From Fidelibacterota bacterium (lineage in GTDB: Bacteria > Fidelibacterota > Fidelibacteria > Fidelibacterales > Fidelibacteraceae), in the NCBI GenBank assembly GCA_028716785.1, contig JAQUPD010000001.1:73114-137113 (forward strand): a stretch of 64,000 nt of DNA, read 5' to 3'. The translations under genes were made by a program, and so were the position numbers. Below the pieces are notes generated by a model. The model did no database searches, was not told the DNA's origin, and worked only from the letters and a program-made list of their open reading frames with translations. This document shows positions 8,046 to 18,300 of this stretch, in pieces (within the stretch, counting starts at the first letter, position 1; every line of letters begins with the position of its first letter).

Positions 8046-11000
8046 TTAAAAAACGATTTTGATTCCAAATTTCAAAGCTCTTGGGTTTGCAAAGGTATTA
8101 AACTCAAGATTTGGCATATCAATATATGCTTTATCATCCAATGCTTTTTTAACATCTTCAGGATCAATTTTTTTCCAGACTTCAACCATCGTACCAGGAT
8201 TATTGGGATCTTCTATTTCTACTCTTTGAACATATCGATCGTTTGATGAAATATTATCGGTTGAAGAAAATAACTCTGGAAATTCTCTAACAAGTGTTGT
8301 GGTATTTCCAACGTAATACCATGTTTTATCGGCATTAATACTTGAGGAAAGATGTTCCAAATACCGCATGGGTTGAAATTCTGTATTCCAATCTCTGTAT
8401 GATCCCAGATTATCATCGCCAGTAATTCCGTTATATCCAAGTTCTTCATAGACTTTCGCACTAAAATGAAGGGATTCCCGATAATCATTATAATCATACG
8501 TATCTGCAATACCATTATAACTTAAGAATTTAGAATTCAATAAATTCGATACATCCATATAGAATTGGACATCGAATTTATCAAAGTTGAACGATTTTGT
8601 AAGTCTAAGATCTAAATTATAGGTATTAACCCATCTTACATTATTTACAAGGCCAGGAACACTTGTAGGATTCCATGTTGTTTTACTTCCAGCCGTCCAG
8701 GTAAAGAGAAAACTTGCACTCCAGCCTCCCAATGGATATAGACGACCAGCAGCAGGTCCAAATTGATTGGGTGTATGGAAATCAATATTAGCTCTTGTAT
8801 AGGGTTGAGGATTAAGTTTTTCTTGGTAAGGATTATCTCTCAGATACTCACGCATTGCATTGGGATCTTGGTAGTACATCTGATATCCAAACCATCCATA
8901 AGAACGAACCATATAGGTATAATTCACAAAACCTGTAATCCATGTACCCCATCGTTTATCAAGGGTGAGCTCAATTCCGCGGATGTCTTCATAATTATTA
9001 TTTGCAGGTTTTGAATAACGAACAGAACTGTTAACATTTTGATAAGTAATCCAACCAATTTGACTCGTGACATCTTTATAATAAGCAGCAATATTTACAA
9101 GAAACATATTGAGGATATTGTGAGAATACCCAATTTCATAAGCAACTGTCTTTTCAAATTTTAAATTTGGATCACCAATTGATGTAACCAAACCATTATA
9201 TTCACGTTGTAACCGGAAACGGTATGTTGATTCAGGTTCAGAACGAAAATGTCCATAGTTAAAATAGAGTTTTGAATTTTCCGTAATAGGATGGGAAATA
9301 CCAAGTCTGGGACTTAAAGCAACAATCGGTTTAGAATCTTCCCGAGGTGCTTGTTCCTCAATTAAGTGACCATTCCCTTGTTTAAAGAAATCATCATAAG
9401 GGTCAAGGAGATATTTATCCGTATTAGCATCAGAATAATCCAAACGGAGACCAACATTGGCAATAAATCCTTGAAATTCCATTTTATCTTGGATATAAGC
9501 ACCAAGACGATAGGGGTAGACTTGATAAACTTGTTCGCGGTTCCAGGTAGTCATGCTGGGACAATAGGTAAAAGATTTAATATCATAATCATTTATAACG
9601 AGTTCAATGCCTGTTCGAATTTGATGGGTGCGAGTAATTTGGTTTGTGTAATCAAATCGTGTGGTATAGGTAGTAACCACAGAATTATCTCTTCCAAGGT
9701 TCATCCAGCCGCCCGTTCGGATATTATCGCCAATAGAACCCGTGCTATATCCCCAATATCCATAAGGCGCTTCATCCATAAAATACCCAGGAAAAATCTC
9801 TACTGTTTTACTTGTATCTCTCAAATCACCTTGATGGGTATTATAAACATTCTTATTCATTTGAAGGGTCACTTCATAGTATGAATTATTATCAATAATA
9901 TGGTTTAATTTTCCACCGATAATTGTTCGATAAATCGATGCTGGGCTGTAATAGTAGGGAACGTAGAGTGATTCTTTTGTTTTTGCAAGGCTGGCAACTG
10001 TGTAATCAGAACGAACCACATCGCCTGTTGGTGTTGTTGTCCAATTATAGGTAGAAACAGAATGTACCTCACCATACATACTATTGATTGTCAATTTTGT
10101 TTTATTTGAAATATCGGATGTTAATTTTAGGCGTGTAATATTTTCATCATAATCATCACGGGCTAAGGGAATGTAAAACATTTCCTGAAGATCACGATAG
10201 GAAAGATTGAAACGAAGATCGCCTAACTTTTTACTAACTACGGGAACTGGGCCACTTATAGAAAAATCACCTACATAATCTGGTTTTTTTATGTCTCCCT
10301 GCCGCCGATGGTTATATCGATACACACGCTGAGCACCTGTTGGCGAAAGATCATTGTCTGGATTTTCATCAGAGAGGGTTTCTTGTGAAATTGCGATCCA
10401 TCCTTTAAAAGAAGGATATTGTCGCCGCATAAAACGATCCCATGGTTCATAATTTTGTTCTGGAATTGGATTTGTACCATACCAACATACTTCATCATCA
10501 AGATAGGGACGATTATGATATGACATAGGATCATAAGGTGACATTCCAAAGTGTTTTGGTGCGGGTGGTTTAATTTGAAAGGAAAGAGCTCCATTATAGG
10601 AATCTTTACTTCCTTCAGTTGTTACAACATTGATAACACCCGAACGAATATTTCCATATTCAGCATTAAAACCGCCCGTTTGAACTTGTATCTCTTTTAC
10701 GGTGCTCAAACTTACAGCGGAATAGGGATTATGAGACCGTTCATCATTCATGACAATACCATCAACGATAAATGATGTTTGACGTGAAGCACCACCACGG
10801 ATAGTTAATCCCTGCACACCTGCTTGCAGACTTATAACATCTGTTACTTCATTTATGGGTAACGCTTCAATTTGTTCTGAATTAATGTTGAGTTGGCTAT
10901 TAGAAATATCGCGAATAACCACAGGTGTCTCAGCCATAACAACAATTTCAGACAAACCAATAGCCTGAGTACGTAATTTTACATCAATAATCGTTGTAAG

Positions 11001-11291
11001 TCCCATATTTACATTAACATTTTGGACTCTTACTCTTTCGTATCCTATCATGGATACATTTAATTGATAGGTCCCTGGTGGAACATTCAAGATAGTATAA
11101 TAGCCATCTTCATCTGTCGCAGCTCCCAACATGGTTCCTTCAACAATAACATTGGCACCTGGTAACGGATTTCCTTCTTCACTTGTAACCCGACCCGTAA
11201 TTTTACCGGTTGTGGCCGCTTGTATCAGGACAGGTAAGAAAAGAAGTCCTGCTACAAAAATAATAATTTTTTTATTGAAAATCCTGCTCAT
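8046..11291 (-). CDS. TonB-dependent receptor, copy B
   Basis: 1081 residues. Signal peptide at about 1-25. A carboxypeptidase-regulatory-like Ig domain follows (about 27-112: GKITGRVTSEEGNPLPGANV), then the plug (about 115-235, with LTIRGGASRQTSFIVDGI and GGFNAEYGNIRSGVINVVT), then a large barrel that ends FGIKIVF. Such receptors import ligands across the outer membrane using TonB energy. No TonB/ExbBD genes are in the window. It is a paralogue of the receptor at 15345-18647 but lacks that protein's aspartate-rich insertion. GGAG precedes the ATG. It starts the second cassette of the locus, 12 bases after the PorV-like copy A. The ligand cannot be inferred: no sugar, iron or vitamin genes are adjacent. 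Confidence 0.93.
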   Translation of the reverse strand: MSRIFNKKIIIFVAGLLFLPVLIQAATTGKITGRVTSEEGNPLPGANVIVEGTMLGAATDEDGYYTILNVPPGTYQLNVSMIGYERVRVQNVNVNMGLTTIIDVKLRTQAIGLSEIVVMAETPVVIRDISNSQLNINSEQIEALPINEVTDVISLQAGVQGLTIRGGASRQTSFIVDGIVMNDERSHNPYSAVSLSTVKEIQVQTGGFNAEYGNIRSGVINVVTTEGSKDSYNGALSFQIKPPAPKHFGMSPYDPMSYHNRPYLDDEVCWYGTNPIPEQNYEPWDRFMRRQYPSFKGWIAISQETLSDENPDNDLSPTGAQRVYRYNHRRQGDIKKPDYVGDFSISGPVPVVSKKLGDLRFNLSYRDLQEMFYIPLARDDYDENITRLKLTSDISNKTKLTINSMYGEVHSVSTYNWTTTPTGDVVRSDYTVASLAKTKESLYVPYYYSPASIYRTIIGGKLNHIIDNNSYYEVTLQMNKNVYNTHQGDLRDTSKTVEIFPGYFMDEAPYGYWGYSTGSIGDNIRTGGWMNLGRDNSVVTTYTTRFDYTNQITRTHQIRTGIELVINDYDIKSFTYCPSMTTWNREQVYQVYPYRLGAYIQDKMEFQGFIANVGLRLDYSDANTDKYLLDPYDDFFKQGNGHLIEEQAPREDSKPIVALSPRLGISHPITENSKLYFNYGHFRSEPESTYRFRLQREYNGLVTSIGDPNLKFEKTVAYEIGYSHNILNMFLVNIAAYYKDVTSQIGWITYQNVNSSVRYSKPANNNYEDIRGIELTLDKRWGTWITGFVNYTYMVRSYGWFGYQMYYQDPNAMREYLRDNPYQEKLNPQPYTRANIDFHTPNQFGPAAGRLYPLGGWSASFLFTWTAGSKTTWNPTSVPGLVNNVRWVNTYNLDLRLTKSFNFDKFDVQFYMDVSNLLNSKFLSYNGIADTYDYNDYRESLHFSAKVYEELGYNGITGDDNLGSYRDWNTEFQPMRYLEHLSSSINADKTWYYVGNTTTLVREFPELFSSTDNISSNDRYVQRVEIEDPNNPGTMVEVWKKIDPEDVKKALDDKAYIDMPNLEFNTFANPRALKFGIKIVF

Positions 11292-11303
11292 TAGGATACT
11301 CCT

Positions 11304-12290
11304 CTATAGAGATATTCTTAAGGTAAATCTCTGAATATCATCAAAAGTTTTCATAAAAGAATAGCTGTAATCAAATACAACACCAAGGGCTTTTATACCA
11401 AATCCAAAACTCGAGCTTCTTTCATCTCTGTTTTGTTCATAGCCATATCGAAGAAAGAATTTTCTAACAAAGCTATATTCAATACCAAGATTTAGATATT
11501 CTGGATAAGCACGGGGATGTGCCCAATCAATATACACATCAACATTGTGATTTGGCATTTCCACAGGGATAAAATTCATAACATTTGCAGTAATACCAAT
11601 CGTAAATGTTAAAGGTAATTCAAAACTTTCTTCAATATACTTTATTTCATTGGAAAAATTCCGGACAGTCATTCCAAATTTTACATCTCGAAAACCTGTA
11701 TTAAAAAGTGTCCCAAAGTCAAAAGCAACAGCATTTGATTTATATTTTTTAGTTATCAATGAATCAATCATTTGTACATTACTTTTACCAAACTGTTGGG
11801 CAGTATATTTTATTTGTCCACCTACAGAAAACTTTGTAGACAAAGCGTTAGCATATCCCACACCAATTAGAAATGCCGAAGGATTAAAAACGTGGGTATC
11901 TACCCATCCCCTATCATTTGACCACACCATTGTCCCTTGCATTTCCCCGTAATCTACAGCATGGGCAGAAATTCCAAATACACCATATCGATTTTGTGCA
12001 GGATTGAAAGCTATGCTAAAGGTATTGTGTTTTATGTCAGCAATCCACGTATTTTGACTGGCCATAGCATCAACCGTTGATGGCATAATAGCCATTGTTG
12101 CAGGATTATAAAACAGAGAAGCAGATCCCATTTCAACTGTTGTCATGGCGCCAGCTAGAGCTGCTGCTCGCGCATCAGAATTTACCGACATGAACTGATA
12201 CCCCGTTTGAGCCAGTTTCTTATAAGCACCCATTGATTGTGACGCGCAGAAAAACAGCAAAATTAGCACGCAAACATTATATTTTTTCAT
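11304..12290 (-). CDS. PorV/PorQ-family outer-membrane barrel, copy A
   Basis: 328 residues, signal peptide at about 1-21. N-terminal family signature KLAQTGYQFMSVNSDARAAA, then LFYNPATMA and alternating barrel strands ending FTLRISL. A paralogue of 4843-5844 over its whole length. GGAGG lies upstream of the ATG. It sits between the 235-residue lipoprotein and the second receptor, with 19 and 12 bases between them, in a single transcript. In the type IX system PorV brings cargo to the attachment complex. Here each cassette has its own PorV-like protein next to a NPFN-tailed protein, which suggests dedicated pairs. That pairing is inference. Confidence 0.85.
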   Translation of the reverse strand: MKKYNVCVLILLFFCASQSMGAYKKLAQTGYQFMSVNSDARAAALAGAMTTVEMGSASLFYNPATMAIMPSTVDAMASQNTWIADIKHNTFSIAFNPAQNRYGVFGISAHAVDYGEMQGTMVWSNDRGWVDTHVFNPSAFLIGVGYANALSTKFSVGGQIKYTAQQFGKSNVQMIDSLITKKYKSNAVAFDFGTLFNTGFRDVKFGMTVRNFSNEIKYIEESFELPLTFTIGITANVMNFIPVEMPNHNVDVYIDWAHPRAYPEYLNLGIEYSFVRKFFLRYGYEQNRDERSSSFGFGIKALGVVFDYSYSFMKTFDDIQRFTLRISL

Positions 12291-12309
12291 GATATCTGTT
12301 CCTCCGGAG

Positions 12310-13017
12310 TTATTTATTGATAATCACAGCATTAAACGATGATCCAAGTGTCTGCTCCAATTTTTGAATTCCTACAAGATATTTCCCACCAGATTGAAGT
12401 TCATAGACATATCTTGACTTAACAACAGGTTGAGCAATACGATTCGAAATTGTGAATATCCCGGATGAAAGTTCAAGAGGAATTGTTTCATCCAAAATTT
12501 CAAGGGAATCCGAGACAGAGATATCAACATCATAGACTTTTGTTCGAACATAATCGCTAAAATAAAAGACAACTTCTCCAGTATTTACCCCTTCCAAAAC
12601 AAAATAAGTCATTGGTGAAGTTGCACCGATCAACTGTTTTGTATAGGTTTCTACTTCTTCGTACACTTCTGTTGAATCCACTGTAAATGTAGTATCATTA
12701 ACAAAGGTTGTATCGTAAACAACAAGGGTGTCAATTCGTGTTAAAAGTTCATTAGCAGTAAAAATATAATTATCATTAAGTATAAGAACTTTATAAAGAG
12801 AATCAAGTTCAAGGGTATCTGGATTACTGTTGAGTATTACTTTGCCGCTAAATTTTTTATCTATTGTTGCACGGAATGATGTTGCGGCTATTTCATCAAA
12901 GGGTTCCATCTCATACGTTTCATCCTCAAAATCATCAAGAACATCGCAGCCAATCATAAATGCGAGCATTGTTATACTTATGAGCAGAACCAATTTCATC
13001 ATAAGATTTTTATTCAT
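12310..13017 (-). CDS. Lipoprotein of unknown function
   Basis: 235 residues from the ATG at 13017. I chose this start over the in-frame ATG at 13032 because AGGAG lies seven bases before it. Hydrophobic signal followed by lipobox MIGC (lipidated Cys at about residue 24), then an acidic stretch DVLDDFEDETYEMEPFDE and a beta-rich body with many Asp-Thr-Thr turns (YDTTFVNDTTFTVDST). No known domain is recognised. It is present in cassette A only, between the FN3 protein and the PorV-like barrel. Probably anchored to the outer membrane as an accessory of the receptor. Function unknown. Confidence 0.75.
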   Translation of the reverse strand: MNKNLMMKLVLLISITMLAFMIGCDVLDDFEDETYEMEPFDEIAATSFRATIDKKFSGKVILNSNPDTLELDSLYKVLILNDNYIFTANELLTRIDTLVVYDTTFVNDTTFTVDSTEVYEEVETYTKQLIGATSPMTYFVLEGVNTGEVVFYFSDYVRTKVYDVDISVSDSLEILDETIPLELSSGIFTISNRIAQPVVKSRYVYELQSGGKYLVGIQKLEQTLGSSFNAVIINK

Positions 13018-13040
13018 TTTTAATCTCCTCATTTTCTATA

Positions 13041-15317
13041 TTAGCGAATTACTACAAATTTGCGATATACCATATTGCCTTCCGGATCTTCAAATGTTGC
13101 GATATACACACCGCTCACAACAATTTGTCTTGAAGAAGTAATCAGATCCCAGCGATGTTCGCCACTTCCGGAATGATCTATTTCATTGATTAAATCGCCG
13201 CGTTCCGTAAAAATTTTAATTTTGCACTCCTCAGGAAGGTTCACAAACATAATTTTATTCGGTTCTCCGGCATACTGGTAATTTATATTAGAAATGTTAT
13301 AAGGATTCGGAACAACGCGTATTTCACTCATATCAAGAGCGGGAGGCTTTTGAAGGGTTGCAGGGGTATTTGTCCGGGTAAGATGAGGGCTGCTATAAAG
13401 GGACACACCAGGTTGGATAGTATTTCGACTTCCATCATCATAGGAAATGATAAAATAGTAATAACTTTGCCCACGAACGGCACTATAATCAAAAAATTCA
13501 TTTGCTAATGAACCTTCTGTTTTGTTCAGGTCCCCAATTTCAACATAGGTTGAATCCCATCGATCACCCTGGGCGCGATAAATTCTATAGCCTTCAAACC
13601 AAGTTTCCCCTTCATCTTCACTTGGCTCCCAGTATAAAGCAATTCTGTTTCCTTGTGACAAGACTTCAAAGAAGGGTGGGGCTGCTGGGGGATATTCATT
13701 TCCAAGATCAAGATTTTTATTCCGGTAAAGATCGATGGCTCTGCGAAAAGCTTGGACAATCGAATCCCGGCCTGTATAAACCCATTTATTTTTATAAAGA
13801 TTAGCGTCATCTTTTGTGTTAACAGTTTTTGTTGTTCCATCGGGGAAAGTAAGTGTTTTTGTTTCACTATTCGCCACCACATCAAACCAATTTCTTCCCA
13901 CTTCTGCCCGAAGGTCACCTTCTCGTCCAAAAGGAGATCGTTTTAAACCACCAGCTGCTTCAGCAAAAACAATTTTTACACTTTCGCCTGGAGCTAATGT
14001 ATATGGTCCAAAAGCAAATGTTTGAGAATATCCTCCTGCAGGATTTTGAAATTCATTAGGATTTGCAAATCCAACCTGAATAGCATGACTTCCCGCAACA
14101 AGATGACCAACGCTAAGAAGCTTCAAATATTCATTTTGCATGCGTGTAGCACTAAACTGATCATTTGGTTGCGTTTCTTGAGCATTTGATTCAACAAAAG
14201 GAGTACTCGAAGGTTGATTAATATTATCTGTAGGATCAGAGGGAGATTTATCTGCATGAATCGTTACAGCTCCCATATATTGCCAAGCACCAAGACGTCC
14301 ATCAGGATTCCATCCCCGATAGTTGGGGGAACCAATATTATCATAGACATCTCTTAATTCACTGTGATAGCCATGCCACGTTACAAAAAACCGCATAATA
14401 TTATCGGGGCTTACCCCAGCTTCGGGATCAATCAATTGGTCTACACCGGTTTTTGTGTCTAAAATAGTCGTCTTATAACGATCGTCACTTTCCCAAGTAT
14501 TTTCAAAATTTGGGCTATTCGGTTTTGTCCCTAGGACATCATTCATGGTATTAATGCCCCATCGCATATCCCGAGGTGTACCCCAACCTGGTCTGCCGAG
14601 CCAATCGCTGGCTACTGCGGTTTCTACGGTTCCTTCTCCGGCAATAGCATTTCGGAATTGCCAGTGAAAATAAACACCCTCCAACGTTCGGTCACCAAAT
14701 GTATCACCATTAATATTCCATATTCCTGTATTTGTAAACGTGTATTCATAAATAAAAAAGTTATCATAGTACTGTTGGGTATATGCATAAATTTTCCGTG
14801 TAAAAGAAATACCAATAGAGGTATTGCATTCATTATATATCATTCTATCAGCTGGGAGCCCAAAATCAAGTTCATCAACCACGTCATCATAAAAAAGATC
14901 TGTAGCCATCAATCCATCTACGAGAACGACAGGAGCGTTATACCGACCGACCATTTTTAATTCCACAGGCATAATTTCGTTGGTCTGAGAACCAGCGACT
15001 GGGCGAGGACCTGTATGAACAACTTTATAGGGGTAACGTTGATTGGCTATTGGATCGTCAAAATCTTTTACACCGATCCAGATTGCTTTTGCAGCTTGCA
15101 TATCTTGATGATCATACCATGCAGGCCACCGAAATCCAAACTGTTGTTCAGACCCATAAGCCTCTTCTGGTTCAGACCCATGTGCCTGATAAAAATTATG
15201 CAGATTACTGACCTTTATCCATTTTGCCTCGACTTGAGCATACACGGGTGTCATAAGGCAAAAGAAAAGAAAGATCAGTATGAGTGCTGTCCATTTCTTT
15301 GAGGTTTTATTCATCAT
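13041..15317 (-). CDS. Secreted FN3-containing protein, copy A
   Basis: 758 residues. Signal peptide at about 1-27 (ends VYAQ). The large N-terminal part shares layout with the 727-residue paralogue at 5850-8033 (a RWPAWYDHQD versus IWPADYNYQD segment, YTQQYYDNFFIYEYTFTNTG versus a similar stretch). An FN3-type domain lies at about 565-660 and a NPYN-type tail at about 675-758, with KIKIFTERGDLINEI, VVSGVYIATF and a final KFVVIR. Probably exported by a type IX-like route and displayed or released. It follows the receptor gene by 27 bases, with GGAAA ahead of the start. Likely surface partner of receptor A. No catalytic motif seen. Confidence 0.8.
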   Translation of the reverse strand: MMNKTSKKWTALILIFLFFCLMTPVYAQVEAKWIKVSNLHNFYQAHGSEPEEAYGSEQQFGFRWPAWYDHQDMQAAKAIWIGVKDFDDPIANQRYPYKVVHTGPRPVAGSQTNEIMPVELKMVGRYNAPVVLVDGLMATDLFYDDVVDELDFGLPADRMIYNECNTSIGISFTRKIYAYTQQYYDNFFIYEYTFTNTGIWNINGDTFGDRTLEGVYFHWQFRNAIAGEGTVETAVASDWLGRPGWGTPRDMRWGINTMNDVLGTKPNSPNFENTWESDDRYKTTILDTKTGVDQLIDPEAGVSPDNIMRFFVTWHGYHSELRDVYDNIGSPNYRGWNPDGRLGAWQYMGAVTIHADKSPSDPTDNINQPSSTPFVESNAQETQPNDQFSATRMQNEYLKLLSVGHLVAGSHAIQVGFANPNEFQNPAGGYSQTFAFGPYTLAPGESVKIVFAEAAGGLKRSPFGREGDLRAEVGRNWFDVVANSETKTLTFPDGTTKTVNTKDDANLYKNKWVYTGRDSIVQAFRRAIDLYRNKNLDLGNEYPPAAPPFFEVLSQGNRIALYWEPSEDEGETWFEGYRIYRAQGDRWDSTYVEIGDLNKTEGSLANEFFDYSAVRGQSYYYFIISYDDGSRNTIQPGVSLYSSPHLTRTNTPATLQKPPALDMSEIRVVPNPYNISNINYQYAGEPNKIMFVNLPEECKIKIFTERGDLINEIDHSGSGEHRWDLITSSRQIVVSGVYIATFEDPEGNMVYRKFVVIR

Positions 15318-15344
15318 TCATTTCCTTTTTTTTTCGTTACCTTA

Positions 15345-18300
15345 TTAGAAATCGTAAGAAATCCGGATGCCAAAGTAAACATCCCGAGGGGCTAGAAAGA
15401 GGAAAGACTCATTGACGGGATTAAAAATATAGGCTTTGTCATCCAAGACATTTTGGACTGTACTCTTTTCAACGCGGGTCCATTGATTATCAACATACTG
15501 GACATACCGTTCTGTATCAGAAATATTTTCAGTAATATTATCATCTGGAAAAAGTTGTTGAAGGTCTGCAATATCCCCGATATAATAGTATATTTTTGGA
15601 TCAGGCTGGATAAGACCGGTAGCACGTGATGTATATTTCATCGGTTGATAAGGAACATCAGGATCACGATAATATCCCATCTTGTCATTGCCAGTGATAT
15701 GTTTAAGTCCTAATTCTTCATAAACACTGGCTTTAAAATGAAGTGATTCCTGATACATATCATACACACCAGGAACCAGATAAGAATCACCAAGAGCCGC
15801 AGTCGACAATGTTTTTCTATTAAGAATATTATAGATATCAGCAACAATCTGGACTCTAAAGTTATTAAAAATAAAAGACTTGGAACCTCTCATATCAAGT
15901 CCCCAACTATCTACCCATCGCACATTGTTTATGATAGAAGGATTATTGCCATAAGAGAAGTATCCGCCCTTTCGCCACGTGCCTGTAAAGGCAATCTGCC
16001 AATTTGCAAGAGGAGCAAGACCATTCATATCAGGACCAAAGTAATAAGGAGTTTTAAAAGCTATATTATATTTAATTCGTGGTAATGCTACTGGTTTATA
16101 GGGTTTTTGAAGATTAATATTTCTTTCTATATCTCGTTGAACGGCAGGGTTTTCATTATAGGTTGTTACACTAAAATTCCCCGATGAATAGACAGAATAT
16201 TCATAATTGACAAAACCTGTTACCCAATCGCCTATCCGTTTTCTGAGTTCGACTTCAAATCCTCGAATATCCTGATATAAAATATTGCTGTATTGATAAT
16301 AATCGACAACGCCACCTACGCCCTGATAATGGACAGTGGTTGCTTGGTCAGATTTATCTTTATAATAGGCTGCAATGTGAATGAGGTATTGTTCAAAAAG
16401 AGAATGGTCATAGCCTAGCTCGTAAGCAATTGTTTTCTCCATAGGGAGTTCAGGGTCGCCAAGATAATAAAGGGATCCACCATAAACACGGCGAACACCA
16501 AAAAGTTGATCGGGTGAAAAGCGTTGTCTCATGTGGCCATAATTAAAATAGAGTTTAGAATTCACTGTAATGGGATGTGATATTCCAATACGCGGCATGA
16601 GTGTAAAAAGTCCTTTTGCCCGTTTCATTGGCAAATTATCTTCTGGGGTAACTTCCCGAGATGCTAATATCTTTAAGTTTTTGTCAAAGGGTTCATAATC
16701 ATACCAATCAGTATTGGGGTTAAAATATTCCGCTCTTAAGCCAACAGTTGCAATCCATCCTTCAAATTCCATTTTATCCTGAATATAAGCCCCGAGTTGC
16801 CATGGTGATTTTTCCCATTTTGTCCATGGACGACCTGCAGGAAGAGCTGGATTGATTGCTCCATAATTCATTTTATAATTAAAATATTCAAACTGAAGTC
16901 CTGTTTTAATTTGGTTGTTCCTGTTTACTTGAGAAATAAAATCCCACCGTGCTTTAAAAGCCCAGGTTTTGGTTGAATCACGGGCATTGCTTTTAGCACC
17001 CATCATAAAGCCATCGATACCTGTTGTTAATTGTGTGTCAAATCCCCAAGGTGCTTCATCGACTAAATATTGATCCTCTCCTTCTGTTCCGGGTAAAATA
17101 TTATATCGTGGCGTAAAATCCCGTGGAGGAATAGGTCTTGTTAAATATTCCGTTGCTCTATATTCAATAAGGGCTTCATGATAAGATTTCCCACTTAATT
17201 GCTGTGTTACTTTTGCCGAAACCACATCATTCCAGATATCTGTCTTACAATAGTATGAGGGATAAAAGATTTTTGCCCTTTGCTGAGAACTACTTCCAAA
17301 AGCTCCTGCAACATCCCAAATAGGATCAGAAAAATAAGAAGGGAGACCAGTTTCACTGGATGAAGAAGCCTTGGTTTCTTTATGAAAAGCAGTCAGCTGA
17401 AATTTAATACGTTCAGTAATATCTGATGTTACCTTCGTTGATAAAGACCATTCATTATAAGCATCTCTTGAAAGTGGAATTAAATACATGGATTTTTCTT
17501 TTCGAAAAGAGGTATAAAACCGGAGATTGCCAAGATATTGACTGACGAAAGGAACAGGTCCTCCTAACCCAAAATCAATATTATAATCGGGTTCTGTAAT
17601 ATCCCCTTGCCGACGACGTTGCCATTTAAAAAGTTGTTGAGCTCCTGTGGGAGAGAGATCATCAGAAGGATTATCATTCGATAAAAGATCACTGGAAGTC
17701 TGATTCCATCCTTGAAAAGAAGGATACATTTTACGGATATGTTCGTCCCAGGGGTAGTAATACTCCCCATCGCCATTTCGGTCAACAAAGGGTTCTCCCG
17801 GATCCCAATATCCATCTTTATTGACGTCAGTAAATGTTTCAGGTTCTGTCCCCCACCAGGCAACATCGTCATCCAGCCATGGACGCATATAAATAGACAT
17901 CGGATCATAGATTGACATGCCAAAATGTTTGGGTGCAGGGGGACTATATTTTATGATAGCATCAAAAGAATATCTATCAGGCCGACCTTCTTTTGTCACT
18001 ACATTAACCACACCTGCTTGGAGGTCACTATACTCTGCATTAAAACCTCCAGACTGAATCATAATTTCTTGAACGGAACTCAAAGGAACACCTGTAACAG
18101 GCTGACCTGTTCGATCATCTTTTAAAGAGACACCATCCATCAGATATGCTAGTTCATCTACGCCGCCCTGCCGGACTTCAAGACCACTAACACCTGCTTG
18201 CATACCAATAACATCTTCAAGGCTTGACGCCGGTAAATCTTCAATTTGTTCAGAACTCAAGTTTGTCTGGCTGGAAGCAACATCTACTCGCAGTACTTTT

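Noticed and set aside
9366-9884. 172-codon rightward open frame antisense to receptor B
   Set aside because: Long but without a ribosome site, domain or usual codon use. It mirrors a well-supported receptor gene with barrel repeats. The same applies to other long frames opposite the receptors and FN3 genes.
13526-13930. 134-codon leftward frame inside FN3 protein A
   Set aside because: Out-of-frame shadow within a strong coding gene on the same strand, with no start signal.
5850-15317. SusD-like function for the FN3 proteins
   Set aside because: They occupy the place of SusD beside receptors, but have no lipobox and no TPR-like helical region. They carry NPFN-type tails instead.
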